A DNA stretch of 64,000 bases from assembly GCA_030849945.1 (NCBI GenBank), contig JAVDKK010000001.1, positions 868,001 to 932,000 of the forward strand, in the 5' to 3' direction. The position numbers and the translations under genes are program-made. This stretch comes from Schauerella fraxinea (GTDB lineage: Bacteria > Pseudomonadota > Gammaproteobacteria > Burkholderiales > Burkholderiaceae_B). This document shows positions 1-8,064 of the stretch, in pieces (positions within the stretch are counted from its first letter, which is position 1; every line of letters starts with the position of its first letter). The notes beneath the pieces were generated by a model. That model was not told the origin of the DNA. It made no database searches and was given only the letters and a program-made list of their open reading frames with translations.

Positions 1-306
1 CAACGCGACGGCTTGGTGGCCGATTATGAGTTGGCCGTGCAAGCGGCGTTTCGAGACGTGGCCGATGCGCTGGCACGCGCCGGCACGATCGACGAACAGG
101 TCGATGCGCAACGCGCGCTATACGAGGCGTCCTTGGAAAGCTACGGTCTATCGGACGCCTTGTATCGGCGCGGGGTGGGCACCTTCCTCGATGCGTTGGA
201 TGCCCAGCGCACGTTGTACTCGGCGCAGCAAACCTACCTGAGCGCGCTGCAACTGGCACTGGAGAATCGCGTGGCACTTTATCGAGCGCTGGGCGGCGGC
301 GTTTAA
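1..306 (+). CDS. Outer-membrane efflux channel protein (TolC/OprM/NodT type), C-terminal part
   Basis: The open frame enters from the left edge with no start in the window and ends at TAA 304-306, so only about the last 101 residues are seen. They are a helical segment rich in Ala, Leu and Arg, with motifs typical of the last coiled-coil repeat of RND/MFS efflux outer-membrane factors: QAAFRDVADALA, then SYGLSDALYRRGVGTFLDALDAQR, split here by family convention into the helix and its turn. Proteins of this family form trimeric periplasmic channels that export drugs together with an HlyD-type adaptor and an inner-membrane pump, which would lie to the left. The next intact gene faces it from the other strand after about 210 bp holding nothing I recognise. 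Confidence 0.85.
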   Translation, partial: QRDGLVADYELAVQAAFRDVADALARAGTIDEQVDAQRALYEASLESYGLSDALYRRGVGTFLDALDAQRTLYSAQQTYLSALQLALENRVALYRALGGGV

Positions 307-517
307 GTATGAGCAAATCTAAAATGGTTCTGATACGCGCTGCAAGTCCCTCCGCGCTTGAAAATCTCCAACTGTTGAGGCTGCTACCGTCCAACGCGTA
401 GCTTTCAAAAATCTTGTGTTTATCCGCTACCTCCGCCGGAGACTAGGACGGGGCGGAGCTGGCCTCCATAAACGGTCTTCTTGTGGAACACCACGAGCAA
501 TTACATGTGCACAAATC

Positions 518-3500
518 TCAGAGAGGTTGATTGAGCCACTGCATAAAACGGTTCTCAAGCCGCCAATTTGGAATACTTGAGACTCGTTCAAGCTCGGGGC
601 GTTCATCCATCAAGCGACTGAGTTCGGTTTGAACTTCGGCAGCGCGACTGGGGACAAAGCCGTTCCAAACCACATGCGCAGCTTTTAGGAAAACCGCTCC
701 ATCTTCGTACGCACATTTCTCAATAAGCGCTTCTGCCACCCACTGACGAATATACCCACGGTTAAGGTTTGCCCCTTCTATCTCAAGTAGTCTCGCCGAC
801 TTACGATAACAAATCAGAGCGTTGTCTATTTTTCCAAGTTTAAAGTAGCATCGCCCAATATTTCCGTAGAAAGAGCCAGGACGACCAGTATTATCTTCAG
901 TCGAGTTAAGAACATCCACTTCATTCACTGAGCCAAGGAAATGTTGGAGTGCCTCTTTCGGCCTGCCCCCATCGCGCATTGCAAGCGCCAAATTATGTGC
1001 AGCATCGAATACCGTGTCAACGTTACTAGTGGTCTTGAGTTGCGTGCCTTTTGATCCATGAAAGATAGCTTGGTCGAATAAGCCTACCGCCCAGTACCTA
1101 AAACACTTGGTATCGCATAAGTTGATGAATGAGGGGCCAGCCCCCTCGATGCTGTCTTCATAACGACTTATCCAAACGTCCGCTCTATCTTGCTGTTCAA
1201 ATTCGACCAGCGTTTTGACGGCTTCAGCCCAGATTCGACTAAAGTTAATCGATTTTGCCGAATAAGTTGCCCAATCAACTTGTTCAAAAATTCTTATTGA
1301 AAGTCGAATGAGTTCCTCTCCTAGACCTCGATCGCCCAAAGAGTCCTTGATTTCGTATAACGCGTCGATCGCCTTGTCCAGTTCTTTTGCATTTATCAAT
1401 ACATCTATTTTATGAGTCCACATTTCGAGTAACTCGACAGGCTTTTCATTTTTGAATATATTTAATGCGGCGGAGATTCTTTTGTCGAGAACAAAAATTA
1501 TCTTCGATATGAATTTTGCTCGCTCGGTCGGAGGAAAGTTTTTTCTTATGTATTGCCGGATAAGTGGATGAAGATCAAGGAGTTCCGTTCCAGATTCAGT
1601 CGTTCTAATTTCTACGAGAGCAAGAGATTTTAAAACTTTTATGGCTTTATTAAACTGATTGAAATTCAGAGTATGCATAAAGTCTGCAATGTCAGCACCA
1701 GGCATCGGCCTCTCAAGTTCTGCTAGGCCTTTCAATACAGATCTCTGTTTATCGTTCAAAGTCTGCCACATCGAAATAATAACTCGTTCAGGAAGCTCTC
1801 CTTGCCCAGATAAAATCGTGTTAAGAATTTCGCTTGGATTTATGTTCTCGTGTTTGCACCGTGCGGCAATTAGTGAGATCCAAAGAGGGTGTCCGTCAGT
1901 TACTTGGCACAGTAGCTGTTGAGTCGATGGGTCTAAAGATAGATTACTTTTATGCCGAAATAATCTCGCTGCGTCCTCTTCAGTTAGGCCCTTCAAGAAA
2001 ATTGAAAAAGAATTTCCGGATCCGATATTTAATTTTGGTCGGCAAGTAAAAATTATTTTTGTCTTCAACTTCGTTAAAATTAGTCGATCGATGAAAACTC
2101 TTAGTAGTCCAAGTGGCTGGTTGGTTTCCAGATCGACATATTGATCAACATTGTCAAGAACGACAAGTCCAGATTTTTCCGAAAAGTGGTTGCAAAGCAA
2201 CTTTGCTAGATTGTCCTCAGTTATCTGGGTTAGCTGCTGCGGATTAGCGAGATTAAAGGACGCTGCCATCTTAATAAGGGTCGTTTGTAACGTGTCATTT
2301 AGCTCTCGACAATCGCGCCAGTCGACAAATTCATATTTTCCGGTTGATCTAGCCGTCGAAGAATAGTGCGCGGCAATGCTGGATTTCCCTTGACCACCTA
2401 TTCCGCACAGCGCGATCAACATATTTTGTTGATCATCCAATACATCGATTTGTTCGTCCCTCCCGATCAGTTCTGCAATAGCGGGAATAGATTCACGTGC
2501 AAACAAATTGGGTATATTTTCTACATGAACGCTGCTGCTAGATACCGTTCTATTGGCAGGAAAAGGCGGCAGAGATTCGCTTATTGAAGTTTTAATTTGT
2601 TTACTGATAATTTCTGAAGAAGTTGACTCAAGCAGATCGATAAATAATTTATTGCAATCGACGCCTTTGTATAATTGTACGCGACCACTATTTATACCGG
2701 TAGAAATACTCTTCAAAAGACGAGAGTTTTTACTTGTAATGTCTGCGTCGTGATTGTTATAAAACGTCCACAGTACGTCCGGTCGTGCTTCCATGTCCTG
2801 CACTACGTCAATAAGTGCCGTTGTGAATGCATCATCCCATCCCCCATATGCAACAGGAACAATGACGCAATTCTTCAGTAAAGATAGCAACGAGTTTCTA
2901 AGATGAGGGCGTGGTTGATTTAATTGACTATAGGTATGTAAAGTGTCGACCCCATACCAGTAACCATGGAGATGGACTATATGGCAAAGATTAGTTTGAG
3001 TCTGGGATAGGCTCCCATCTTTGCCGAGCACTGAACGCGTAACCTCTAGTCCGAGTTGGCCCATCGCTATCGTTAGGAGTGGATCGAAATTAGTTGTGAG
3101 CTGCAATCGTCCTAACGTCTCGGGATGTCGCTGTATTAGTTTTGCTAGCGCTAAGAGCGGTGTAGGGCAATGCCAGCCAGCTAGATCCGACTCTAAAATT
3201 CTTGATGATTCGTCGATTTGAGGCGAATTGAGAATCTCGGTTTTTTTCTCAACGGAATCATGTCGAGCCATGAGTACGGCTTCGCGTATCATGTTGTTGA
3301 TGACATCCTGACCTCGTCGACCTAACAGAAACTGCATCGACACTTGATAGGCGTTTTCGCCTGAATTCTCGAGCTCTCGAGTTAATGCTAGTTCGGCGAT
3401 CCGGTCATTGCTGAACTCAGCTCTGATCCGATCCACTATGCCGTCAACATCCCACACTCCCGGCGATCCATTTGAGGATGCTGAAACTGCCGAACCTAAG

Positions 3501-3586
3501 AGGAATACAACTTTCTTTTTTCCTACTTCTAGTTGATATTTCAACCGGTCTAATAGGCTTTCGTATGGAAATATATTGATTGTCAT
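518..3586 (-). CDS. SIR2-STAND-TPR protein, putative NAD-consuming anti-phage defence sensor
   Basis: About 1022 residues from ATG 3586; an in-frame TTG at 3601 would add five. The N-terminal third (about 25-330) is SIR2-like: GSAVS (31-35), TTNFD (164-168), LHGYW (206-210) and AYGGWDD (246-252). N166 and H207 are about 41 residues apart, as are the NADase residues of ThsA and DSR2. Next comes a STAND/NB-ARC-like NTPase: Walker A GIGGQGKS (395-402), Walker B GLVVLDNVD (473-481), IIFTCRP (511-517), GHPLW at the GLPL position (565-569) and LHPLIRQYI (672-680), near the MHD position. The C-terminal part is helical with TPR-like units (about 826-855, 861-885, 904-935). Known relatives such as Avs5 (SIR2-STAND) sense phage proteins through the C-terminal repeats and destroy NAD. 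The gene stands alone, is visibly AT-richer than its neighbours, and borders a broken LysR gene. I infer horizontally acquired abortive-infection immunity; target and exact family are unknown. Confidence 0.85.
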   Translation of the reverse strand: MTINIFPYESLLDRLKYQLEVGKKKVVFLLGSAVSASSNGSPGVWDVDGIVDRIRAEFSNDRIAELALTRELENSGENAYQVSMQFLLGRRGQDVINNMIREAVLMARHDSVEKKTEILNSPQIDESSRILESDLAGWHCPTPLLALAKLIQRHPETLGRLQLTTNFDPLLTIAMGQLGLEVTRSVLGKDGSLSQTQTNLCHIVHLHGYWYGVDTLHTYSQLNQPRPHLRNSLLSLLKNCVIVPVAYGGWDDAFTTALIDVVQDMEARPDVLWTFYNNHDADITSKNSRLLKSISTGINSGRVQLYKGVDCNKLFIDLLESTSSEIISKQIKTSISESLPPFPANRTVSSSSVHVENIPNLFARESIPAIAELIGRDEQIDVLDDQQNMLIALCGIGGQGKSSIAAHYSSTARSTGKYEFVDWRDCRELNDTLQTTLIKMAASFNLANPQQLTQITEDNLAKLLCNHFSEKSGLVVLDNVDQYVDLETNQPLGLLRVFIDRLILTKLKTKIIFTCRPKLNIGSGNSFSIFLKGLTEEDAARLFRHKSNLSLDPSTQQLLCQVTDGHPLWISLIAARCKHENINPSEILNTILSGQGELPERVIISMWQTLNDKQRSVLKGLAELERPMPGADIADFMHTLNFNQFNKAIKVLKSLALVEIRTTESGTELLDLHPLIRQYIRKNFPPTERAKFISKIIFVLDKRISAALNIFKNEKPVELLEMWTHKIDVLINAKELDKAIDALYEIKDSLGDRGLGEELIRLSIRIFEQVDWATYSAKSINFSRIWAEAVKTLVEFEQQDRADVWISRYEDSIEGAGPSFINLCDTKCFRYWAVGLFDQAIFHGSKGTQLKTTSNVDTVFDAAHNLALAMRDGGRPKEALQHFLGSVNEVDVLNSTEDNTGRPGSFYGNIGRCYFKLGKIDNALICYRKSARLLEIEGANLNRGYIRQWVAEALIEKCAYEDGAVFLKAAHVVWNGFVPSRAAEVQTELSRLMDERPELERVSSIPNWRLENRFMQWLNQPL

Positions 3587-3946
3587 CTTAGGGATAGCCA
3601 ATTTCTTAAAGTAGAGACGGCAACTTTGATTTCTTGTATTTTAAAATAGGTCTGTGAGTTGGGTGGGTGGTTTTATAAGCCTATTGCGTAGCTTTTACTC
3701 GCTGGTTCATTTGTACACATCATTGTGTAATTGGCAAGATTTATTGTGTCTATCTCGGGCGCTACGGATGTTATTGTTGCCGAGCGTGTCATAAATGCAG
3801 ACGTCATCTTTAATTTGGGTCACCGGCCTTTTGCGAACTCGCGCTGATTCAACTTCTGTGTTATCGCCCGATTTTGCGTGGCGACTTACCGATTTTCTAT
3901 GACATTCGTCGCCGTTGGGAGTCAAATCGCACCGAGAATATTAAAG
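3587..3946. other. AT-rich non-coding stretch upstream of the SIR2-STAND gene
   Basis: About 360 bp with no convincing gene. It is much AT-richer than the chromosome on the right and shares this with the SIR2-STAND gene. It holds a 12-bp perfect palindrome TATTTTAAAATA (3637-3648), about 50-60 bp upstream of the SIR2-STAND start and so near its promoter. A 72-codon minus-strand frame at 3707-3925 shows no family features and I do not call it. The right boundary of the foreign-looking DNA falls around 3940, where LysR-like coding sequence begins abruptly. Confidence 0.5.
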
Positions 3947-4183
3947 GGCATCGTGATGCGTGCCGAGTGGGAAGTGAAAGCGCATCTGGATGCCGGCCGC
4001 CTGGTGGAGGTGCTGCCGGATTACGCCACGCCGGGCGCGGATATCTACGCCGTCTATCCGCAGCAATACAAGCATTCGGCGCGCGTGCATGTGTTTGTCG
4101 ATTTCGTCGCGGAGCATTTGCGGCAAACCAATCAGCGCGTTGTACGCCGGTCGACGACCAGGCTCAAGACGCGTTCAGCGTGA
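3938..4183 (+). pseudogene. C-terminal remnant of a LysR-family regulator
   Basis: From about 3947 the plus-strand frame reads as the last 60 or so residues of a LysR effector-binding domain: MRAEWEVKAHLDAGRLV, then VLPDYATPGADIYAVYP, then SARVHVFVDFVAEHL. These are characteristic of the C-terminus of CrgA/DmlR-type LysR proteins. The N-terminal helix-turn-helix and most of the effector domain are absent, because upstream lies AT-rich sequence with no homology. The frame then runs on to TGA 4181-4183, overlapping the 3' end of the convergent IclR gene by 9 bp. I read it as a regulator cut by the event that brought in the SIR2-STAND block. It may once have served the efflux genes left of the window. 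Confidence 0.75.
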
Positions 4184-4972
4184 TCGCGCAAGCGCATCCA
4201 GGATGCGCGCTTTCAATGCCATCAATGCCTCAGCCACGGCGGTGTCGAAGAGCGGAGCGATGTCTTCGCCGATCGCACTCATGTTGAGGACACACGGCGC
4301 GTAGCCCGGTGCGATCAGGGGCGTCGACATCGCTGTCACCTGCGGTTGCCACGACACGCTGCAATAGTCGCGCGCACGAACGTCGGCGATCGATTGGTTG
4401 ATGGCACGCGCCAGCGCCACCCAGCCGCGTCGCCGGTGCGCCTTGAACGCGGCAAAGTGCCGATCGCGTTCGACGGCATCGCAAGTGGCCAAATAGGCGC
4501 GTCCCAACGACGTCAGTTCCATCGGCACCCGTTGCCCGGCGACCACCGTACGCAAAGAGGGCCGGCGGTTATAGCGAAACGACTCCAGGTACACCATCTC
4601 GTCGCGATCGGGCGCCGCCAGCCCCACATTCAAGCGCAGCTTTTCGGAAGCCGCGCGCATCAACGGCGCCGCGCAAGACAGCAGCGGCGACGCCCCGCGC
4701 ATCGCGTGGGCCAGGCTCAGCACGGGCGGCGCAAGACGGTAGGCGCGGGCCTGCCGGTCGTGTTCGAGCAACCCCGTGGTCACCAGCGTTTGCGTCAATC
4801 GACTGACGGTCGCCAGCGACAACCCTGTGCGCTCGGCCAGTTCGCCATTTCCCAATACATCGTTGCCCGGCCTGAACGCCCGCAAGATCTCGACGCCGCG
4901 TTCAAGGGAGCGATTTTGCGGCGCGCGTGTAAAGCGGTCTGCCTTTTCGGTCGAATGGCTGGGCAACGGCAT
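4175..4972 (-). CDS. IclR-family transcriptional regulator
   Basis: About 265 residues from ATG 4972. The ORF can also begin at GTG 4990, but that codon lies inside an inverted repeat (4985-4999), so I prefer the ATG; neither has a clear Shine-Dalgarno. The N-terminal winged helix shows SLERGVEILRAF and then LAERTGLSLATVSRLTQTLV, typical IclR recognition-helix sequence. The effector domain includes the AAPDRDEMVYLES and ELTSLGRAYLA motifs. IclR proteins bind small acids and repress or activate divergent catabolic operons. Its divergent partner is the enoyl-CoA hydratase, acyl-CoA ligase and Bug operon starting at 5069, the likely target. The 3' end overlaps the LysR remnant by 9 bp on the opposite strand. 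Confidence 0.9.
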   Translation of the reverse strand: MPLPSHSTEKADRFTRAPQNRSLERGVEILRAFRPGNDVLGNGELAERTGLSLATVSRLTQTLVTTGLLEHDRQARAYRLAPPVLSLAHAMRGASPLLSCAAPLMRAASEKLRLNVGLAAPDRDEMVYLESFRYNRRPSLRTVVAGQRVPMELTSLGRAYLATCDAVERDRHFAAFKAHRRRGWVALARAINQSIADVRARDYCSVSWQPQVTAMSTPLIAPGYAPCVLNMSAIGEDIAPLFDTAVAEALMALKARILDALARSR

Positions 4973-4984
4973 GAAATTACTTAA

Positions 4985-4999
4985 TTCCACTAGATGGAA
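4985..4999. promoter_or_regulatory. Candidate IclR operator
   Basis: TTCCA-CTAGA-TGGAA, a 5-bp inverted repeat with a 5-bp spacer. It lies in the divergent region between the IclR gene and the enoyl-CoA hydratase gene, just upstream of the preferred IclR start. Position and TGGAA half-sites fit IclR-type operators. No binding data are available. Confidence 0.45.
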
Positions 5000-5068
5000 A
5001 TAGGGTCTGGGCGCTCAAAAGCTTAACGCATAAGCTGGGTCGATCAAAAAACAAACGATGGAGACAGC

Positions 5069-5866
5069 ATGAGCGACTACCGCTGGGTTGAATTGTCCGT
5101 GACGAACGGCGTGGCGACGCTGCGTTTGAATCGCCCTGAGAAGCGCAATGCCTTTACTGACGACATGCGCAGCGAGTTCGTGTCGGCGTTGGGCGTGGTG
5201 GCAGCGGACAAGGGCGTCAAGGCGCTGGTGCTGACCGGCAATGGCAAGGGCTTTTGCGCGGGCGGTGACATCGCCGGCATGCAGGCCCGGATGGATGCGC
5301 CTGCCGGCGAGGTCGCCTTCAATGGCTGGACACGGCAGCAGGGCGTGCACCGCGCGGTGACGGCGCTGCACAACATGCCCAAGCCCACGATCGCGGCCGT
5401 CAATGGTGCGGCCGCAGGGTTGGGCGCCGATACGGCATTGTGCTGCGATTTTGTGCTTGCAGCCGACGACGCAAGCTTCACCTGGAGCTACATCGCCCGG
5501 GGCTTGATTCCCGACGGCGGCGGCATGTATTTCCTGCCTCGTCGTGTGGGACTGCCGCGCGCCAAGGACCTCATTTTTTCGGGCCGCCGTGTGTTGGCGC
5601 CCGAAGCGCTCGCTTTGGGCATTGCCGATCGCACGTGCCCGGCAGACGAGTTGATCGCCCAGGCTCAGGCGTGGGCAGAAACGATGGCCAAACATTCCCC
5701 GACCGCGCTCGCGTTGAGCAAGTCGATTCTGGATCAAACGTTCGAACTGCCCGCCAATCAGGTGTTCGCACTGGGCAGTCAGGCCCAAGGCATCTGCTAC
5801 ACCAGCGCCGAACATCGGGCGTCGGTGCGGGCCTTTCTGGACAAAATGGCCGAGGCCAAGCGATGA
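5069..5866 (+). CDS. Enoyl-CoA hydratase/isomerase (crotonase) family protein
   Basis: 265 residues, the usual length for a single-domain crotonase. The start ATG 5069 follows a GGAGA ribosome site. Oxyanion-hole motifs are GFCAGGDIAG (61-70) and GAAAGLGAD (113-121). The active-site loop reads GLIPDGGG (145-152), with Asp149 near where paralogues carry a catalytic Glu, so the chemistry may be isomerase-, dehalogenase- or hydrolase-like rather than classical hydration. It is cytoplasmic. It overlaps the following CoA ligase by 4 nt (ATGA), so the two are translationally coupled. Together with the Bug protein downstream they suggest uptake, CoA activation and processing of one organic acid under IclR control. 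The substrate cannot be read from sequence. Confidence 0.9.
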   Translation: MSDYRWVELSVTNGVATLRLNRPEKRNAFTDDMRSEFVSALGVVAADKGVKALVLTGNGKGFCAGGDIAGMQARMDAPAGEVAFNGWTRQQGVHRAVTALHNMPKPTIAAVNGAAAGLGADTALCCDFVLAADDASFTWSYIARGLIPDGGGMYFLPRRVGLPRAKDLIFSGRRVLAPEALALGIADRTCPADELIAQAQAWAETMAKHSPTALALSKSILDQTFELPANQVFALGSQAQGICYTSAEHRASVRAFLDKMAEAKR

Positions 5867-7974
5867 GCGCCGCCGATGCGATTGCGTGCCTCCTCAAACC
5901 GCGCAGCGTGGCCGTCATCGGTGCGTCGGCCGATCCCAAGAAAACGGCGGGGCGCCCGATCGAGTTTCTGCTCAAGCATGGGTATGACGGCGCGATCTAC
6001 CCCGTCAATCCGCGCGCCGAGACCATCGCCGGCCTGACCTGCTATTCCAGCATCGATGCGCTGCCGGAAACACCGGAAGTGGCGATCGTCTTGCTCAACG
6101 CGGATCGCGCGATCGAGGCGGTGGCGGCCTTGTCGCGTCGCGGCACCACGGCCGCCATCGTGCTGGCGAGTGGCTATTCGGAAACCGGCGAGGTGGGCAT
6201 CAAGCGTCAAGCCGATTTGCGCGCGGCGGCAGGCAAGATGCGCATATTGGGACCCAACACGATCGGACTCGTCAATCTGACTGACGGCATCACGTTGTCG
6301 GCCAGCGGCGCGCTCGATATGGCTACGTTTCCGAAGGGCCGCGTGGCGCTGGTGTCGCAAAGCGGCGGCATTCTGGGCGCGCTCCTGTCGCGGGCGAGTG
6401 CACGCGGCATAGGCTTGTCCAAGCTTATCTCCACGAGCAATGAGGTCGATCTGGATCTAGCCGACTTCATCGATGTGCTGGCCGACGATCCCGCCACCGG
6501 TGCCATCGCGCTATACATCGAGAGCATTCGCGATCCGGCAACGTTTCTTGCTGCCGCGCGTAAAGCCGCGCAAGCCGGCAAGCCGATCGTCGCCTTCAAG
6601 ATCGGGCGATCCGAGTCGGGCGCGCAGGCGGCTGCGTCGCACACCGGTGCCATGGCGGGCGCCGATCGCATGTATGACGCGCTCTTCGAGGAGGCCGGCG
6701 TGATCCGTGCCGCCACGTTTGCCGATCTGCTCGAAACGCCCGCTGCGCTGGCCTGCACCGGCAATGTGGCCGGCAACCGAGTGGCGATCCTGACCTCCAC
6801 AGGCGGTGCAGGTACGTTGGTCGCCGACAGCCTGGGCGTTGACGGATTCGACATGCCCAAGCCGGACGCGGCTACTGCGGCGCGTCTGCTGGCGCTGCAG
6901 GACGGCGATCATGCGGCGCTGGATCGCAACCCGATCGACGTGACCTTGGCAGGCTTGCAACCCGATCTCCTGCGCATCGCGATCGGCGCCTTGCTGGAAA
7001 GCGAATCGTACGACGCGCTGGTGGTCATCGTGGGGTCGTCTGGGGTGGGGCGGCCGGAACTCATGGCCGATGCCTTGCAGGCCGCATCCAACCCGCATGG
7101 CAAACCGGTGCTGGCGTATGTGAGCCCGCATGCGCCGCGTGCCGTCGAGGTGTTGAGCGCGCGTGGCGTGGCGACCTTCGTGGCCCCCGAGAGCTTGAGT
7201 GCGGCCTTGCGCGCGCTCTTGCACTGGTCGCAACGTGTTGCGATCGCAACGCCTGCGGCCATCGTTGCGCCGCCGCGCGCGCCGGTCGGGCTGGCTCCCG
7301 ATCTGCCGACTGGCTCGCTGGACGAGGCGCAAGCCAAGCAACTGTTTGCGCAGTTTCATGTGCCGGTCGTGCGCGAAACGGTCGTCGACGCAATGGGCGC
7401 GCGTGCTGCCGCCGAAGCCTTCGGGTCGCACGTGGTGATCAAGATACTGTCGTCATCGATCACGCACAAGAGCGACGTGGGTGGCGTGGCCGTGAATGTG
7501 GCGGCACACGATGCGCCGGCTTGCGTGGCGCGCATGACCAACGACGTCGAGGCGCATACCGGCGAGCGCCCCGAGCGTTTTCTGATTCAGGAAATGGTGT
7601 CGGGCGGCGTGGAAGTGATCTTGGGCTTTCGCCGCGATGCCCTGGGAGGCGCCGTGCTGTTGGGCATGGGCGGCGTGATGGCCGAGCTGATGCAAGACAC
7701 CACGCTGCGCCTGTTGCCGGCAGACGGCGGTGGCTTATCGGCGCAGACCGCGCACGACATGATTCGCCGCTTGAAAATGTTTCCGATGCTCGATGGTTAT
7801 CGCGGACGGGCACGTGCCGATGTCGACGCGTTGGCCAAGGCCATTGTCGACTTCTCCTGGATGGCGGCGCAGCTCGGTACGCGCCTGACAGAAGCGGAAA
7901 TCAATCCCCTCTTCGTGCTTGCGCAAGGGCAGGGCGTGCGTGCCGCCGACGGCGTGGCCGTCCTCGCCGCCTGA
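5863..7974 (+). CDS. NDP-forming acyl-CoA synthetase (acetate-CoA ligase-like fusion)
   Basis: 703 residues. ATG 5863 overlaps the stop of the crotonase gene; longer readings upstream only shadow that gene. Domain order is CoA-binding Rossmann domain (about 8-130, SVAVIGASADPKKTAG), succinyl-CoA-ligase-like domains (about 150-450) with SQSGGILGA, phosphohistidine motif SHTGAMAG (His260), and an ATP-grasp domain (about 475-703) with VVIKILSSSITHKSDVGGV and EINPLF. This is the fused alpha/beta layout of ADP-forming acyl-CoA synthetases, which make acyl-CoA from acid, CoA and ATP through an enzyme phosphohistidine. In betaproteobacteria such enzymes often sit with Bug transporters and crotonases in acid catabolism operons, as here. 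The actual acid is unknown. Confidence 0.9.
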   Translation: MSAADAIACLLKPRSVAVIGASADPKKTAGRPIEFLLKHGYDGAIYPVNPRAETIAGLTCYSSIDALPETPEVAIVLLNADRAIEAVAALSRRGTTAAIVLASGYSETGEVGIKRQADLRAAAGKMRILGPNTIGLVNLTDGITLSASGALDMATFPKGRVALVSQSGGILGALLSRASARGIGLSKLISTSNEVDLDLADFIDVLADDPATGAIALYIESIRDPATFLAAARKAAQAGKPIVAFKIGRSESGAQAAASHTGAMAGADRMYDALFEEAGVIRAATFADLLETPAALACTGNVAGNRVAILTSTGGAGTLVADSLGVDGFDMPKPDAATAARLLALQDGDHAALDRNPIDVTLAGLQPDLLRIAIGALLESESYDALVVIVGSSGVGRPELMADALQAASNPHGKPVLAYVSPHAPRAVEVLSARGVATFVAPESLSAALRALLHWSQRVAIATPAAIVAPPRAPVGLAPDLPTGSLDEAQAKQLFAQFHVPVVRETVVDAMGARAAAEAFGSHVVIKILSSSITHKSDVGGVAVNVAAHDAPACVARMTNDVEAHTGERPERFLIQEMVSGGVEVILGFRRDALGGAVLLGMGGVMAELMQDTTLRLLPADGGGLSAQTAHDMIRRLKMFPMLDGYRGRARADVDALAKAIVDFSWMAAQLGTRLTEAEINPLFVLAQGQGVRAADGVAVLAA

Positions 7975-8026
7975 CGCTAGACGTGCGCACTGCAGAGCCA
8001 TAAGAAAGATAAAGAAACCCCAATGA

Positions 8027-8043
8027 TCGTCCGGTACGGACGA
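8027..8043. promoter_or_regulatory. Inverted repeat upstream of the Bug gene
   Basis: TCGTCCG-GTA-CGGACGA, perfect 7-bp arms with a 3-nt loop, in the 90-bp gap between the acyl-CoA ligase stop and the Bug start. It could be an operator or an mRNA hairpin separating ligase from Bug expression. There is no U-tract, so it is a poor intrinsic terminator. Confidence 0.4.
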
Positions 8044-8064
8044 CGAAATCGGTAGGAGACAACC

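Noticed and set aside
3707..3925. 72-residue minus-strand frame in the AT-rich region
   Set aside because: No motifs, no ribosome site and a composition expected by chance.
5440..7974. 844-residue reading that extends the CoA ligase 5' by about 420 bp
   Set aside because: The added part is out of frame with, and fully overlaps, the crotonase gene; ATG 5863 with a 4-nt overlap is the natural start.
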